A DNA stretch of 64,000 bases from Bog-1181 sp964565765 (lineage in GTDB: Bacteria; Oederibacteriota; PGYV01; Palsa-1178): assembly GCA_964565765.1 (NCBI GenBank), contig CAZMGF010000008.1:1-64000 (forward strand). The letters are read 5' to 3'. Below, in pieces: positions 1-8,393 of this stretch. The stretch's first letter is position 1; each line of letters begins with the position of its first letter. A program made the position numbers and the translations under genes. The notes under the pieces are model-generated. The model was not told the DNA's origin. It saw only the letters and a program-made list of their open reading frames with translations, and did not search any database.

Positions 1-1
1 A

Positions 2-1675
2 AAAGGGTTTTTAACATACGAGGAACTTAACGATTCCCTTCCGCAGGATTTTACATCTGTTGAGGATATCGATGACATGCTTAACATCATGGATGAAATG
101 GACATAGAAATCCGCGAAGAGGGCAAAATTGACAAGATACTCTCCGGTAAAAACGCGGAAAAGGCCTCGGAGGAAGTGGATTTTCTTGACGCTGAAGGCT
201 TCTCCTCCGACCCTGTACAGATGTATTTACATGAAATGGGAAAAGTGCCCCTCCTGGAGCGCAGGGAAGACGAAGTAAGGATAGCCAAAAAGATAGAGAC
301 CGCCGAAATAAATATGAAAAATTCCATTTTTGACACCAAGGTCGGCTTTGACGAGCTTGAGAAGCTTAACGACGATTTGAAAAGCGGCGCGGTGAGGATA
401 ATAGACATAATAAAGACAAAACTTGAGGGGGACGTCCCGCCTTCGGTCGAGGAGCGGCTCAAGGTGCGCTTCGACAGGTATATGCGTTCCGCCGAAAAAT
501 CCGAAAAAGAAATGGAAAAGGCGCGCGGCCGCCTGGCGAAGAAAGCAATAAAGCCCAAGGCAAAGGAAAACTACCTTAAAATACTCGACAGGCACAGGAA
601 GAAAAAACGTGATTACCTGCACATGTTAAAGCTGAACAACGAGCAGATAAATCTCATAGCAAAAAAGATAATCAACATGGTGGCGAAAATAAACAAGGAC
701 GAAAAAGAGCTTCTGGCGATTGAAAAACGCTTTATGATGAAAGCCGACGGGATAAAGCAGCTTTCAAGGAACAGGCGCGAACTCAAAGATGTCATGAAAA
801 AACGGAAGATAAAAAAAGAGGAACTCAAGGCCTCGGTAGAAAAAATAAACGAGATTTGCACGCTCATACACAGGGAAGAAATTGAAATAGGGATGAATTA
901 CGAGGATTTAAAAGGGCTCGCGCACATGATAAGGAAGAACATGTTCGAGGCCAGGAAGACAAGGAAGGAACTTGTTGTGGCGAACTTAAGGCTCGTGGTT
1001 TCCATAGCTAAAAAATATATCAACAAGGGGCTCTCATTCCTTGACCTGATACAGGAAGGCAACATCGGCCTGATGAGGGCCGTGGAAAGGTTCGAGTACA
1101 AGAGGGGTTACAAGTTTTCAACGTACGCCACCTGGTGGATAAGGCAGGCCATTACAAGGGCAATAGCCGACCAGGCAAGGACGATCAGGATACCCGTCCA
1201 CATGATAGAAACCATAAACAAGCTCAACAAGGTTGCCAGGATATTTGTCCAGCAGTTCGGCAGGGAGCCCAAACCCGAGGAAATCGCCAAGAAGATGGCG
1301 ATGTCCGCCGATAAGGTGCGCTCGGTCCTGAAAATCTCACAGCACCCGATATCGCTTGAGACCCCGATAGGCGAGGAAAAAGATTCGCACCTCGGGGATT
1401 TTATAGAGGATAAAGACGCGGTTTCGCCGGCTTCGGCCGCCGTAAATGTCCTGTTAAAGGAGCAGATTGAAAAAGTGCTGCATACCTTAAAGGAAAGGGA
1501 AGCGGAAGTGCTCCGCCTGCGCTTCGGCATAGGAGACGGCGTGCCGCATACCCTTGAGGAAGTGGGAAAAATATTCAAGGTTACCAGAGAGCGCGTCAGG
1601 CAGATTGAGGCAAAGGCGCTGAGAAAATTAAGGCATCCGGCAAGGGCGAAAAACCTGAAGGGGTTCCTTGATTAA
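2..1675 (+). CDS. rpoD: RNA polymerase primary sigma factor RpoD (5'-truncated by window edge)
   Basis: Housekeeping sigma-70 factor that directs RNA polymerase to -35/-10 promoters. The reading frame is open from base 2, and the 25 codons before the first ATG (77) encode region 1.1-like sequence (KGFLTYEELND), so the true start lies upstream of the window. The domains run in order: end of region 1.1, region 1.2 (DPVQMYLHEMGKVPLL), a Lys/Glu-rich non-conserved segment of about 200 residues, region 2 (NLRLVVSIAKKY, LDLIQEGNIGLM, STYATWWIRQAI), region 3 and region 4 (TLEEVGKIFKVTRERVRQIE). All core-binding and -10/-35 recognition motifs look intact. The next gene begins 11 bases after the stop. 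Identification is secure; only the 5' end is missing. Confidence 0.97.
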   Translation, partial: KGFLTYEELNDSLPQDFTSVEDIDDMLNIMDEMDIEIREEGKIDKILSGKNAEKASEEVDFLDAEGFSSDPVQMYLHEMGKVPLLERREDEVRIAKKIETAEINMKNSIFDTKVGFDELEKLNDDLKSGAVRIIDIIKTKLEGDVPPSVEERLKVRFDRYMRSAEKSEKEMEKARGRLAKKAIKPKAKENYLKILDRHRKKKRDYLHMLKLNNEQINLIAKKIINMVAKINKDEKELLAIEKRFMMKADGIKQLSRNRRELKDVMKKRKIKKEELKASVEKINEICTLIHREEIEIGMNYEDLKGLAHMIRKNMFEARKTRKELVVANLRLVVSIAKKYINKGLSFLDLIQEGNIGLMRAVERFEYKRGYKFSTYATWWIRQAITRAIADQARTIRIPVHMIETINKLNKVARIFVQQFGREPKPEEIAKKMAMSADKVRSVLKISQHPISLETPIGEEKDSHLGDFIEDKDAVSPASAAVNVLLKEQIEKVLHTLKEREAEVLRLRFGIGDGVPHTLEEVGKIFKVTRERVRQIEAKALRKLRHPARAKNLKGFLD

Positions 1676-1686
1676 AAAGGTGGGGA

Positions 1687-2766
1687 ATGGAAAAAATTCT
1701 TAATATCGCAGTTATCAAAACTGACGGCATAGGGGACGCGGTGCTCGCGTCCCCATTTTTTTTTGGGCTGCGGAAGCATTTTAAAGAGGCGCGTATCACG
1801 GCGTACCTTTCTCCCGCGGGTTCGCAGATTTTGGACGGACTGGGATGCTTTGATGAGGTAAAAATTTTTGAGGCAAAATGGCTGAGTTATGATAAAAAAC
1901 CATTTTACACAAGATGGCTCTCGGCGCTTAAACTGCTGGAAATGATAAGAAAAACCAAATATGATATTGTCATAGGAATGCGCTGGCAGGACAGGCTCAC
2001 GTCCCTTATAACTTCACTTTCAGGCGCGAAAGAAAGGTACGGCTACGACACCGGCTCAATGGGATTTTACCTTAATCATCCCGTGAAATATCCGCCAATG
2101 GCGGCGCACGTGGCCGAAAAAAACATGCTGCTGTTAAAAGAAATAACGGGCCTGCAATATCCGGCAAAACCCGCGCTTAAGACGGATTCTGTGTCGGAGA
2201 GTTCCATAAAGCAGTTAACCAGCAAGGGAAAAATAAGCAAATACATGGTTATCCATCCGGTTTCGGGCCACCCTTCAAAGGACTGGGGGATTGAAAGATA
2301 TAATGCGCTCGGTGAATATTTATCAAGGGGGATAAAGGTAATTGTAGTCGGAGCGAAAAGCGACGCTGGTATAGGCAACATCAGGGGGCGTCATATTGTA
2401 AATCTCGCGGGAATGCTTACAATAAAAGAAATGAAGTCGCTGATAAAACACGCCGCGCTTGTCATAGGAAATGATTCCGCGGCCGTCCATATAGCCTCGG
2501 CTTTTGGAGTAAAGTCGCTGACAATATTTTCCGGGTCGGCCAGGTACCAGGAATGGGGGGCGTACGGAGAAAAATCATTTATAATTGACCGCCACGTGCG
2601 CTGCAGCCCGTGCGGCCTGCTGAAATGCGATAAAAAGATGGAATGCCTTGACGTACCGGTGGATTTTGTCGCCAGAGCCGCGCTGGACATTATGGAAGGC
2701 AAACAAAAGCAGAAGCTGATAAAATATAAAACCAAAGGTGAAGCAGAAAGCGAACCGCTTGCATAG
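1687..2766 (+). CDS. Glycosyltransferase family 9 (heptosyltransferase-like)
   Basis: A 359-residue cytoplasmic glycosyltransferase of the GT9 (ADP-heptose:LPS heptosyltransferase) family, expected to add a sugar to a lipopolysaccharide core or similar surface glycan. The N-terminal Rossmann half starts with IAVIKTDGIGDAVLASPF, the usual GT9 opening. The C-terminal half carries the nucleotide-sugar site HPVSGHPSKDWG (about residues 190-201) and NDSAAVHIASAFG (about 260-273). A CxxCxxxxC-like cluster near residue 305 follows a pattern seen in many GT9 proteins. The GGTGG-type ribosome site sits just before ATG 1687, 11 bases after rpoD, so it may be cotranscribed with it. The donor and acceptor sugars cannot be read from the sequence. 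Confidence 0.88.
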   Translation: MEKILNIAVIKTDGIGDAVLASPFFFGLRKHFKEARITAYLSPAGSQILDGLGCFDEVKIFEAKWLSYDKKPFYTRWLSALKLLEMIRKTKYDIVIGMRWQDRLTSLITSLSGAKERYGYDTGSMGFYLNHPVKYPPMAAHVAEKNMLLLKEITGLQYPAKPALKTDSVSESSIKQLTSKGKISKYMVIHPVSGHPSKDWGIERYNALGEYLSRGIKVIVVGAKSDAGIGNIRGRHIVNLAGMLTIKEMKSLIKHAALVIGNDSAAVHIASAFGVKSLTIFSGSARYQEWGAYGEKSFIIDRHVRCSPCGLLKCDKKMECLDVPVDFVARAALDIMEGKQKQKLIKYKTKGEAESEPLA

Positions 2767-2776
2767 CGGCCAGGTG

Positions 2777-2887
2777 TTAGCTGCGGACATATGATCCTTT
2801 TTCCGGGCAGCTGCGCCTAAATTAATATTTTGATAACCACCCAAGGGCGCGCAGGGCCCTCCAAAAGTATCATATGTCCGCAGCTAA
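2777..2887. repeat. 111-bp element bounded by a perfect 19-bp inverted repeat
   Basis: TTAGCTGCGGACATATGAT at 2777-2795 is matched exactly by its reverse complement at 2869-2887. After one mismatch, five more pairs extend the stem inward (2797-2801 with 2863-2867). The roughly 60-base interior has no coding capacity and contains GC-rich blocks. It lies between the GT9 gene and the next operon. It could be a small non-autonomous mobile element or a large cruciform/terminator-like structure. I saw no second copy in this window. Confidence 0.75.
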
Positions 2888-2974
2888 GAACTGATTAAAC
2901 CTGGCGGCCCGGCAAAAGGTAAAAACTTACAAAAAGCAGACAGGAGATAGTAGAATAGAAAAGGAGCCCTAAAA

Positions 2975-3466
2975 ATGTACAACGGATTCTGGTACTGCTA
3001 CGATGACGTGCCCGCAGGCGGGGATTCTGAAGTAAAACTTGATACAAAATCAATCGAAAAAGCTTCCATGAAAGGCAAAGTTACTTCAAAATATGAATAT
3101 TCCTTCATCGGCATGGGATATTACCTGAGCCCTTCAAATGTAAGAAAACCTTTTGACCTTGGAAATAACAGGGGGATAAGGTTTACCTGCAAAGGCGGCG
3201 GCAATGTTTTCAGGGTAAAAATAGTTTCAACGCACCCTTCCTTTATTAATAAGGATTCTGACAACCAGTTTGGTTTTGATTTTACCGCGTCAGCCTCACC
3301 GCAGAAGTTTGAGATACCTTTTGCCTCAATGTCACAGCAGCCCGGGTGGGGAAGCCCGGTAAACATTAAAGACGCTCTGACTCGTATAAAAGAAATCCAG
3401 TTCATGACAACAACAAGGCCCCTTGAAAGAGCGGAACTGGAAATAGAGGGACTGGAGATAATTTAA
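2975..3466 (+). CDS. Carbohydrate-binding-like beta-sandwich protein (CIA30/CBM11-like)
   Basis: A 163-residue protein without a recognisable signal peptide. The pattern of hydrophobic strands with NNRGIRFTCKGGGNVFRVKI in the middle and KEIQFMTTTRP-AELEIEGLEI at the end resembles the CIA30/CBM11 type of beta-sandwich, which often binds glycans. AAAAGGAG lies just before ATG 2975. The stop is four bases from the GH16 glucanase start, so the two are almost certainly one transcript and may act on the same polysaccharide. The missing signal peptide is odd for a partner of a secreted enzyme: either it works inside the cell or export uses another route. The family assignment is by fold pattern only. 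Confidence 0.6.
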   Translation: MYNGFWYCYDDVPAGGDSEVKLDTKSIEKASMKGKVTSKYEYSFIGMGYYLSPSNVRKPFDLGNNRGIRFTCKGGGNVFRVKIVSTHPSFINKDSDNQFGFDFTASASPQKFEIPFASMSQQPGWGSPVNIKDALTRIKEIQFMTTTRPLERAELEIEGLEII

Positions 3467-3470
3467 GTTA

Positions 3471-5528
3471 ATGAAAAAATATTTTTTCGCAGTTTTTTTC
3501 CTTGCGATAAGCGCGTTGTTGTTTTCTTATACATGGGAAGGCGTGCCCTCCGGTTACGGGCTTGTCTGGAGCGACGAGTTTAACGGCGCGGCAGGCAGCT
3601 ATCCCAACCCGGCAAACTGGGTACCAGAAACAGGGAACAACGGCGGCTGGGGAAACAACGAGCTTGAAAATTATACCAGCAGCGCCGCAAACGCGCAGAT
3701 TGTTAACGATGCCGGCGCGGTTGACGGAAAAGCTCTTGCGATAACTGCAATTGACACAACTCCCGGAAACACAACTTATTCAACGGCGGGCAGATATACT
3801 TCAGCGAGGCTTAAAACGCAGGGGCTCCAGGGGTTCCAGTACGGGTACATGGTGGCAAGGGCGAAGATGCCGTACGGCCAGGGTATATGGCCGGCTTTCT
3901 GGATGCTCGGCACAGACATCGGCAGCGCGGGGTGGCCGGCCTGCGGAGAGATTGATATAATGGAAAACATCGGGAACACGGCTGACCAGCCCGTAAACCA
4001 CGGTTCTTTGCACGACGGGCTTGACTGGTCTAATACTTTCACCCTTCCCGGCGGACAGCTCTTCCATAACGATTACCACACATTCGCCGCGCTATGGCAG
4101 CCGGGCCAGATACAGTTTTTTGTGGACGGAAACCTGTTTGAAACCGTAAATTCATCACAGCAGGCCTCGGGCACATGGGAGTTTACATCCACTTTTTTCT
4201 TTCTTCTTAATATGGCCGTGGGCGGTAACTGGCCGGGAAGCCCTGACGCCACCACTTCATTTCCACAGGTTATGTATGTTGATTATGTGAGGGCCTACGC
4301 GGCAGGCGCGCCGACTCCGGTTCCAACCGTAAATACAATATGGCGGGTGCGCTGCGGGGGAAATGATTATACCGACAGCCAGGGAAATGTCTGGCAGGCG
4401 GACACGAATTTTACCGGAGGCTTGCCGAGCGCAGTTACAAACGTTATTACCGGCCAGGTGCTCCCGGCCGCGGCGGACCAGACGCTTTACCAGTACGAGC
4501 GTTTTGGAAACGCAACAGCCGGCGCAACGGTTACATATACTTTCAACGTGCCGCAGAACACAAATTACAGGGTGACGCTGAAGTTCGCCGAAGATTACTG
4601 GACGGCACCGGGAAAAAGGATATTCAACGCCGCGATAAACGGGGCGACAGTACTGCCGAACTTTGATATATTTAACGATTCAGGCGGCGAGTTTGTCGCC
4701 GATGACAAGGTATTTGACAATATTTCCTCGGGATCCGCGGGTGTCATCACAATAGCTTTGAGCCCCGGCAGCGCGGATGAACCTAAAATTGACGCGATAG
4801 AACTGGTTCCGGAAAACGTGACGCCGACTGCGACACCGCAGGCGACTTTTACCGCAACAGGCACTTTAACGCAGACATGCAGCGCGACAAAAACTGCTAC
4901 CGCGACCGGCACCGTTACACCGTCATTTACACTTACTCCTTCCATAACGGGAACACTTACAGCAGCGCCATATTTTTCTTTTACATCAACACAGACAGCA
5001 GCGCCTTTATTTACAAATACGCCCTCTTTGACAGCGGGAGCCACAGGAACCGCCACGACAATTTCATCCTGCACAATTACACAGACGGAGACAATTACCG
5101 CCGTATTTACAGCCGCACAGAGCGAGACGCCTTCATTTACAATAACGCCGTCAGGTACTCCGGCACAAACTTTTACAGCAACTTTAACCCCTCAAACAAC
5201 CATGACAGCAACACCCGGGCCGGACTTGCTGGTTTATCCGGACCCGTATGATCCGGGGGATAATTTGCCGATGCATGTATTATTCAACTGCACTGCCGGA
5301 ACCGTCTCAATAAAACTACAGTTCTGGTCAAGGGGATTCAGGCTGATAAGGCAGTATGAAGCGCCCGTATCAGCGCCGGATCAAACCCGGGGGAAAATAG
5401 ACCTGAACAGTTCCATTTTTGAAAATTTTTCCAACGGAATTTATTATCTTACGGCAGCTACAACGGACGGCGGGTCCTGGCACACGGCTTCAAAAATAAA
5501 AATGTTTGTTGTTTTAAGGAAAAAATAG
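3471..5528 (+). CDS. Secreted GH16 endo-beta-glucanase with malectin-like domain and FlgD-like C-terminus
   Basis: A 685-residue secreted glycoside hydrolase. It has a signal peptide (residues 1-19) and a GH16 catalytic domain (about 25-280) with the signature GEIDIMEN, giving nucleophile E160, D162 and acid/base E165; laminarinase-type (beta-1,3-glucan) activity is the likeliest. A malectin-like domain follows (about 290-445, WRVRCGGNDYTDSQGN, a CBM57 hallmark), then a Thr-rich low-complexity linker (about 448-585). The C-terminal beta domain (LLVYPDPYDPGDNLP to KMFVVLRKK) resembles the FlgD-like/Por-type tails used for surface attachment. It follows the carbohydrate-binding-like gene by four bases. 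The same tail-plus-linker layout recurs in the proteins at 26743 and 62416. Exact substrate is not certain. Confidence 0.9.
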   Translation: MKKYFFAVFFLAISALLFSYTWEGVPSGYGLVWSDEFNGAAGSYPNPANWVPETGNNGGWGNNELENYTSSAANAQIVNDAGAVDGKALAITAIDTTPGNTTYSTAGRYTSARLKTQGLQGFQYGYMVARAKMPYGQGIWPAFWMLGTDIGSAGWPACGEIDIMENIGNTADQPVNHGSLHDGLDWSNTFTLPGGQLFHNDYHTFAALWQPGQIQFFVDGNLFETVNSSQQASGTWEFTSTFFFLLNMAVGGNWPGSPDATTSFPQVMYVDYVRAYAAGAPTPVPTVNTIWRVRCGGNDYTDSQGNVWQADTNFTGGLPSAVTNVITGQVLPAAADQTLYQYERFGNATAGATVTYTFNVPQNTNYRVTLKFAEDYWTAPGKRIFNAAINGATVLPNFDIFNDSGGEFVADDKVFDNISSGSAGVITIALSPGSADEPKIDAIELVPENVTPTATPQATFTATGTLTQTCSATKTATATGTVTPSFTLTPSITGTLTAAPYFSFTSTQTAAPLFTNTPSLTAGATGTATTISSCTITQTETITAVFTAAQSETPSFTITPSGTPAQTFTATLTPQTTMTATPGPDLLVYPDPYDPGDNLPMHVLFNCTAGTVSIKLQFWSRGFRLIRQYEAPVSAPDQTRGKIDLNSSIFENFSNGIYYLTAATTDGGSWHTASKIKMFVVLRKK

Positions 5529-5658
5529 GGCGCAGGCCCGTGGATTTTTATTATTGTGTATTCTCTTTATTGGATGTAAACTATTTATATACAGGAAGCG
5601 TCAAAACAACGGAAGGTAAAAAATATTTTCGGCAGCTTAGCCGGAGGAGGCAGAGTTA

Positions 5659-6309
5659 ATGAAAAAGAATATCTTTGTTTTAACAGCGGTTCTATTCTTT
5701 GCGTCTTTCTTTCAGGGTATTTTTGCGGAGATACAGGCGGGCTTTTCAATCGGAACTGAAGGGGTCCAGAATTTCTATCTGGGAGTAAGCGAATACAACA
5801 ACATCCCGGTCGCGCAGGTAGCGGCTTTAAGGGACAGGGGCATTCCGGACGAGGAAATGCCCGTGGTTTTCTTTATGGCAAAAAAAGCGGCCATCTCCCC
5901 GGAAAAGATAATTATCTGGAGGACAAGAAAACATATGTCCTGGGCGGCTATAGCCGGACGGCTTGATCTTGGGCCGGAAGTATTCTATGTCCCTGTAGGC
6001 GGGCCGGTAACAGGAGGGATTTACGGCACGACGTATGGATATTTCGATATCAGGCACAAGAACAGGTGGAACAGGATAAAACTGGCTGACACGGATATTA
6101 TCAATTTTGTGAACCTCAGGTTCATGTCCGAGCATTACGGGTACAGGCCTGAAGAAATAATAAGGCTGCGCGAGACCGGAAAACCGTTTATCGCGATACA
6201 TAACGATATCAGGGTAGAAAGGGTAAAGACGTACGGCCAGGATTTCCATCACTGGCGCGACCACCAGAATGACCAGAACAACCACAGGGAAGACAAACAC
6301 TGGAATTGA
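5659..6309 (+). CDS. Secreted protein of unknown function with His-rich tail
   Basis: A 216-residue protein with a clear signal peptide (MKKNIFVLTAVLFFASFFQG, cleavage near FAE), so periplasmic or outer-membrane. I do not recognise the family. The middle contains two similar stretches, NIPVAQVAALRDRGIPDEEM and GYRPEEIIRLRETGKPF, each looking like a small helical unit in which a residue choice is followed by R-x-R/E-G. The C-terminal 25 residues are strongly hydrophilic and rich in His, Asn and Asp (HHWRDHQNDQNNHREDKHWN), a composition seen in metal-binding tails. A GGAGGAGG ribosome site precedes ATG 5659, and a strong terminator follows at 6319, so it is probably a single-gene unit. Confidence 0.75.
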   Translation: MKKNIFVLTAVLFFASFFQGIFAEIQAGFSIGTEGVQNFYLGVSEYNNIPVAQVAALRDRGIPDEEMPVVFFMAKKAAISPEKIIIWRTRKHMSWAAIAGRLDLGPEVFYVPVGGPVTGGIYGTTYGYFDIRHKNRWNRIKLADTDIINFVNLRFMSEHYGYRPEEIIRLRETGKPFIAIHNDIRVERVKTYGQDFHHWRDHQNDQNNHREDKHWN

Positions 6310-6318
6310 AGGTAATAT

Positions 6319-6359
6319 AAAAGCAAAAGGCCCCGGGCAACCGGGGCCTTTTGCTTTTT
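6319..6359 (+). terminator. Rho-independent terminator
   Basis: A perfect 18-bp stem (6319-6336 with 6341-6358) closed by a GCAA tetraloop and ending in a T-run. It ends the transcript of the His-tail secreted protein; the flanking A and T runs mean it could work in either direction. Confidence 0.93.
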
Positions 6360-6456
6360 GCGCGGGCGAAAGGTTATAAATACCTTTTAATAATCCGGGT
6401 TTTTTGTTAAAATTGTTACCTGGCTCAAAACAAGCAATTCTCACAAGGGAGATGGC

Positions 6457-7239
6457 ATGACTGACACCGGTACGGATAAACACAGGGCCTGGGAAGAAAC
6501 ACAGCTTCAGTGGGACGATACCGATTTTCTGGCCAAAACGGCAAGCGCTCTCATGAAAAAGAAATGGCGGCGCCTGAACAGGAAAGTGCTGGAAATAATC
6601 AGCGCTGAGGTCGTTGGCAGCACTGAATATCCCGACCTGCTGGACATAGGCGCGGGCAGGGGGGATTTTTACGACATGGCCAGGGACATGGTAAGGGGTT
6701 ATACCGGAATTGAGCCGTCACATCAGATGTTAAAAGAAGATGTTAAATCGGATAATTATATTTTAAAAAGGGGGACGGGAGAGGACCTTGCCGATGAGAA
6801 TATGTACGGAGTCTGCCTTATAAAAGAAGTACTGGATCATTCCTATGACCCTGAAAAAGTGATTATGAACTCTTACAGGGCCCTTAAAGAAGGCGGAATA
6901 ATAATAGTCACACTTACCAACAAGGATGCGTTTTATAAGCTGATTTTCAAAAATTACGCAAAAAAACTTGAAATAGAGCACAGGGACCATCTTTATAATT
7001 TTTGCCCTTCTGAAATAGAGGCTCTTTTTAAAAAAGCCGGTTTCAGCCGTGAAAAAACATATTCCTTCAATTATATTAAAATGCCGAAGCTCCTTGAGAA
7101 TATTTTCGGAAGCCTGCCTGAAAAATTTGTATTCTGGTTCATGGATGTTTTTGATGCATTAATGTCCGTTATGCTTCCGGGAAAAGGCGGCGGATTTATT
7201 GCCGTGGCAAGGAAAGGCAAAAAGGCGGGCCAAATATAA
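6457..7239 (+). CDS. SAM-dependent methyltransferase (class I)
   Basis: A 260-residue class I methyltransferase. Motif I is DLLDIGAGRGDFYDMA (about residues 61-76), followed by the acidic residue E87 in TGIEPSHQML, and motif post-II around CLIKEVLDHSYDPEKVI, all typical of the UbiE/Methyltransf_11 fold. No signal peptide or membrane segment. Its TAA stop overlaps the ATG of the GT4 gene (TAATG), which implies translational coupling, and a GT39-like membrane transferase follows. The context suggests methylation of a sugar or lipid intermediate of a surface glycan, but the acceptor cannot be told from sequence. Confidence 0.85.
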   Translation: MTDTGTDKHRAWEETQLQWDDTDFLAKTASALMKKKWRRLNRKVLEIISAEVVGSTEYPDLLDIGAGRGDFYDMARDMVRGYTGIEPSHQMLKEDVKSDNYILKRGTGEDLADENMYGVCLIKEVLDHSYDPEKVIMNSYRALKEGGIIIVTLTNKDAFYKLIFKNYAKKLEIEHRDHLYNFCPSEIEALFKKAGFSREKTYSFNYIKMPKLLENIFGSLPEKFVFWFMDVFDALMSVMLPGKGGGFIAVARKGKKAGQI

Positions 7240-8393
7240 TGAGAATTGGAATAGACGCGAGGATAATTTTTAAGCGCGGGGTCGGCCGTTATATAGAAAA
7301 TCTTGTTAAAAATCTCCTGAGCCTGGACAAAAGCAACGAATATTTCATATATCTGGACAGGAGGTCCAGCCTGAATGAATATATTACCGCGAAAAACGCC
7401 AGGCTAATCAGGCTCAATACCGACAACGCCTATATATATGAGCAGTTCATGCTGCCGGCTCAGGCCGCGATAGACAGGATAGACGTGCTTCACGGAACGG
7501 ACAACACGCTTCCGCTGGCGAATCCTTTTTATCACGGAAAAAAAATAGTGACGATCCATGACACTATGTATGTCAGGCCCATTAATAAAGCCATCGCGAA
7601 GCCGACCTTAAAGCAGCGGGCGATAGACATATACAACAAGACAGCGATTCCGCTCTCCGCCAGGACAGCCTCGGCCGTAATTACGGTATCTGAATATTCA
7701 AAGAGCGATATAATAAAGTATACGGGCGCCAGAGAAGATAAGGTATCGGTCATTTATGAGGCCGCCGACAAAAAATATACCATGATAAACGACGAAAAAG
7801 GCATCGCGGCTATAAAAACCAAATATTCAATAACAAAACCCTTCATACTTTTAAGCGCTGCCTCGGACACAAGAAAAAACACCATACGCGCGCTTGAGGC
7901 CTTCAATATTTTTAACAATATGACGGAGTTTAAATACCAGCTTGTAATTACTTCCATAGGAAAAAAAGAAATGGAAACGACCAATATAGCCGAAAAAATA
8001 AAGGAACTAAACCTTGAAAAGTATATTATAATAACGGAATACGCGCCGGAAGAGGACATGATACTTTTGTATAATTCCGCTTTTATTTTTCTCTTCCCGT
8101 CAATATGGGAAGGGTTCGGCCTGCAGGTTCTGGAGGCTTTTTCATGCGGGCTGCCGGTCGTGACCTCCAATAACACATCGCTTTCCGAGGTGGCATCCGA
8201 CGCGGCCATGCTCATTGACCCTTTTTCGGTGGAGGATATTGTAAGGGGCCTGGATGAGGTTGAAAAAAGCGAGGCAAAAAGAAAGTCACTGATTGAAAAA
8301 GGAATGAAAAGGGCGGCTGAATTTTCATGGAAAACAACCGCGCAGGAGACACTGAAAATATATGAATCAACAGCAGCCAATAAAGGCAGGTAG
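7239..8393 (+). CDS. GT4-family glycosyltransferase
   Basis: A 384-residue GT-B glycosyltransferase of group 1 (GT4). The N-terminal half opens with MRIGIDARIIFKRGVGRYIE and includes VLHGTDNTLPL. The C-terminal nucleotide-sugar half has the E-x7-E type motif in FPSIWEGFGLQVLEAFSCG (E287 region) followed by LPVVTSNNTSLSEV. It is cytoplasmic or membrane-associated and should transfer a sugar from a nucleotide donor to a lipid- or glycan-linked acceptor. The start overlaps the methyltransferase stop by one base and the end overlaps the next gene by 32 bases, so all three act together. Confidence 0.93.
   Translation: MRIGIDARIIFKRGVGRYIENLVKNLLSLDKSNEYFIYLDRRSSLNEYITAKNARLIRLNTDNAYIYEQFMLPAQAAIDRIDVLHGTDNTLPLANPFYHGKKIVTIHDTMYVRPINKAIAKPTLKQRAIDIYNKTAIPLSARTASAVITVSEYSKSDIIKYTGAREDKVSVIYEAADKKYTMINDEKGIAAIKTKYSITKPFILLSAASDTRKNTIRALEAFNIFNNMTEFKYQLVITSIGKKEMETTNIAEKIKELNLEKYIIITEYAPEEDMILLYNSAFIFLFPSIWEGFGLQVLEAFSCGLPVVTSNNTSLSEVASDAAMLIDPFSVEDIVRGLDEVEKSEAKRKSLIEKGMKRAAEFSWKTTAQETLKIYESTAANKGR

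Noticed and set aside
4800..5220. Repeat array in the GH16 gene (possible CRISPR or tandem repeat)
   Set aside because: The repetition comes from Thr/Pro codons of a protein linker; units are irregular and there are no spacers.
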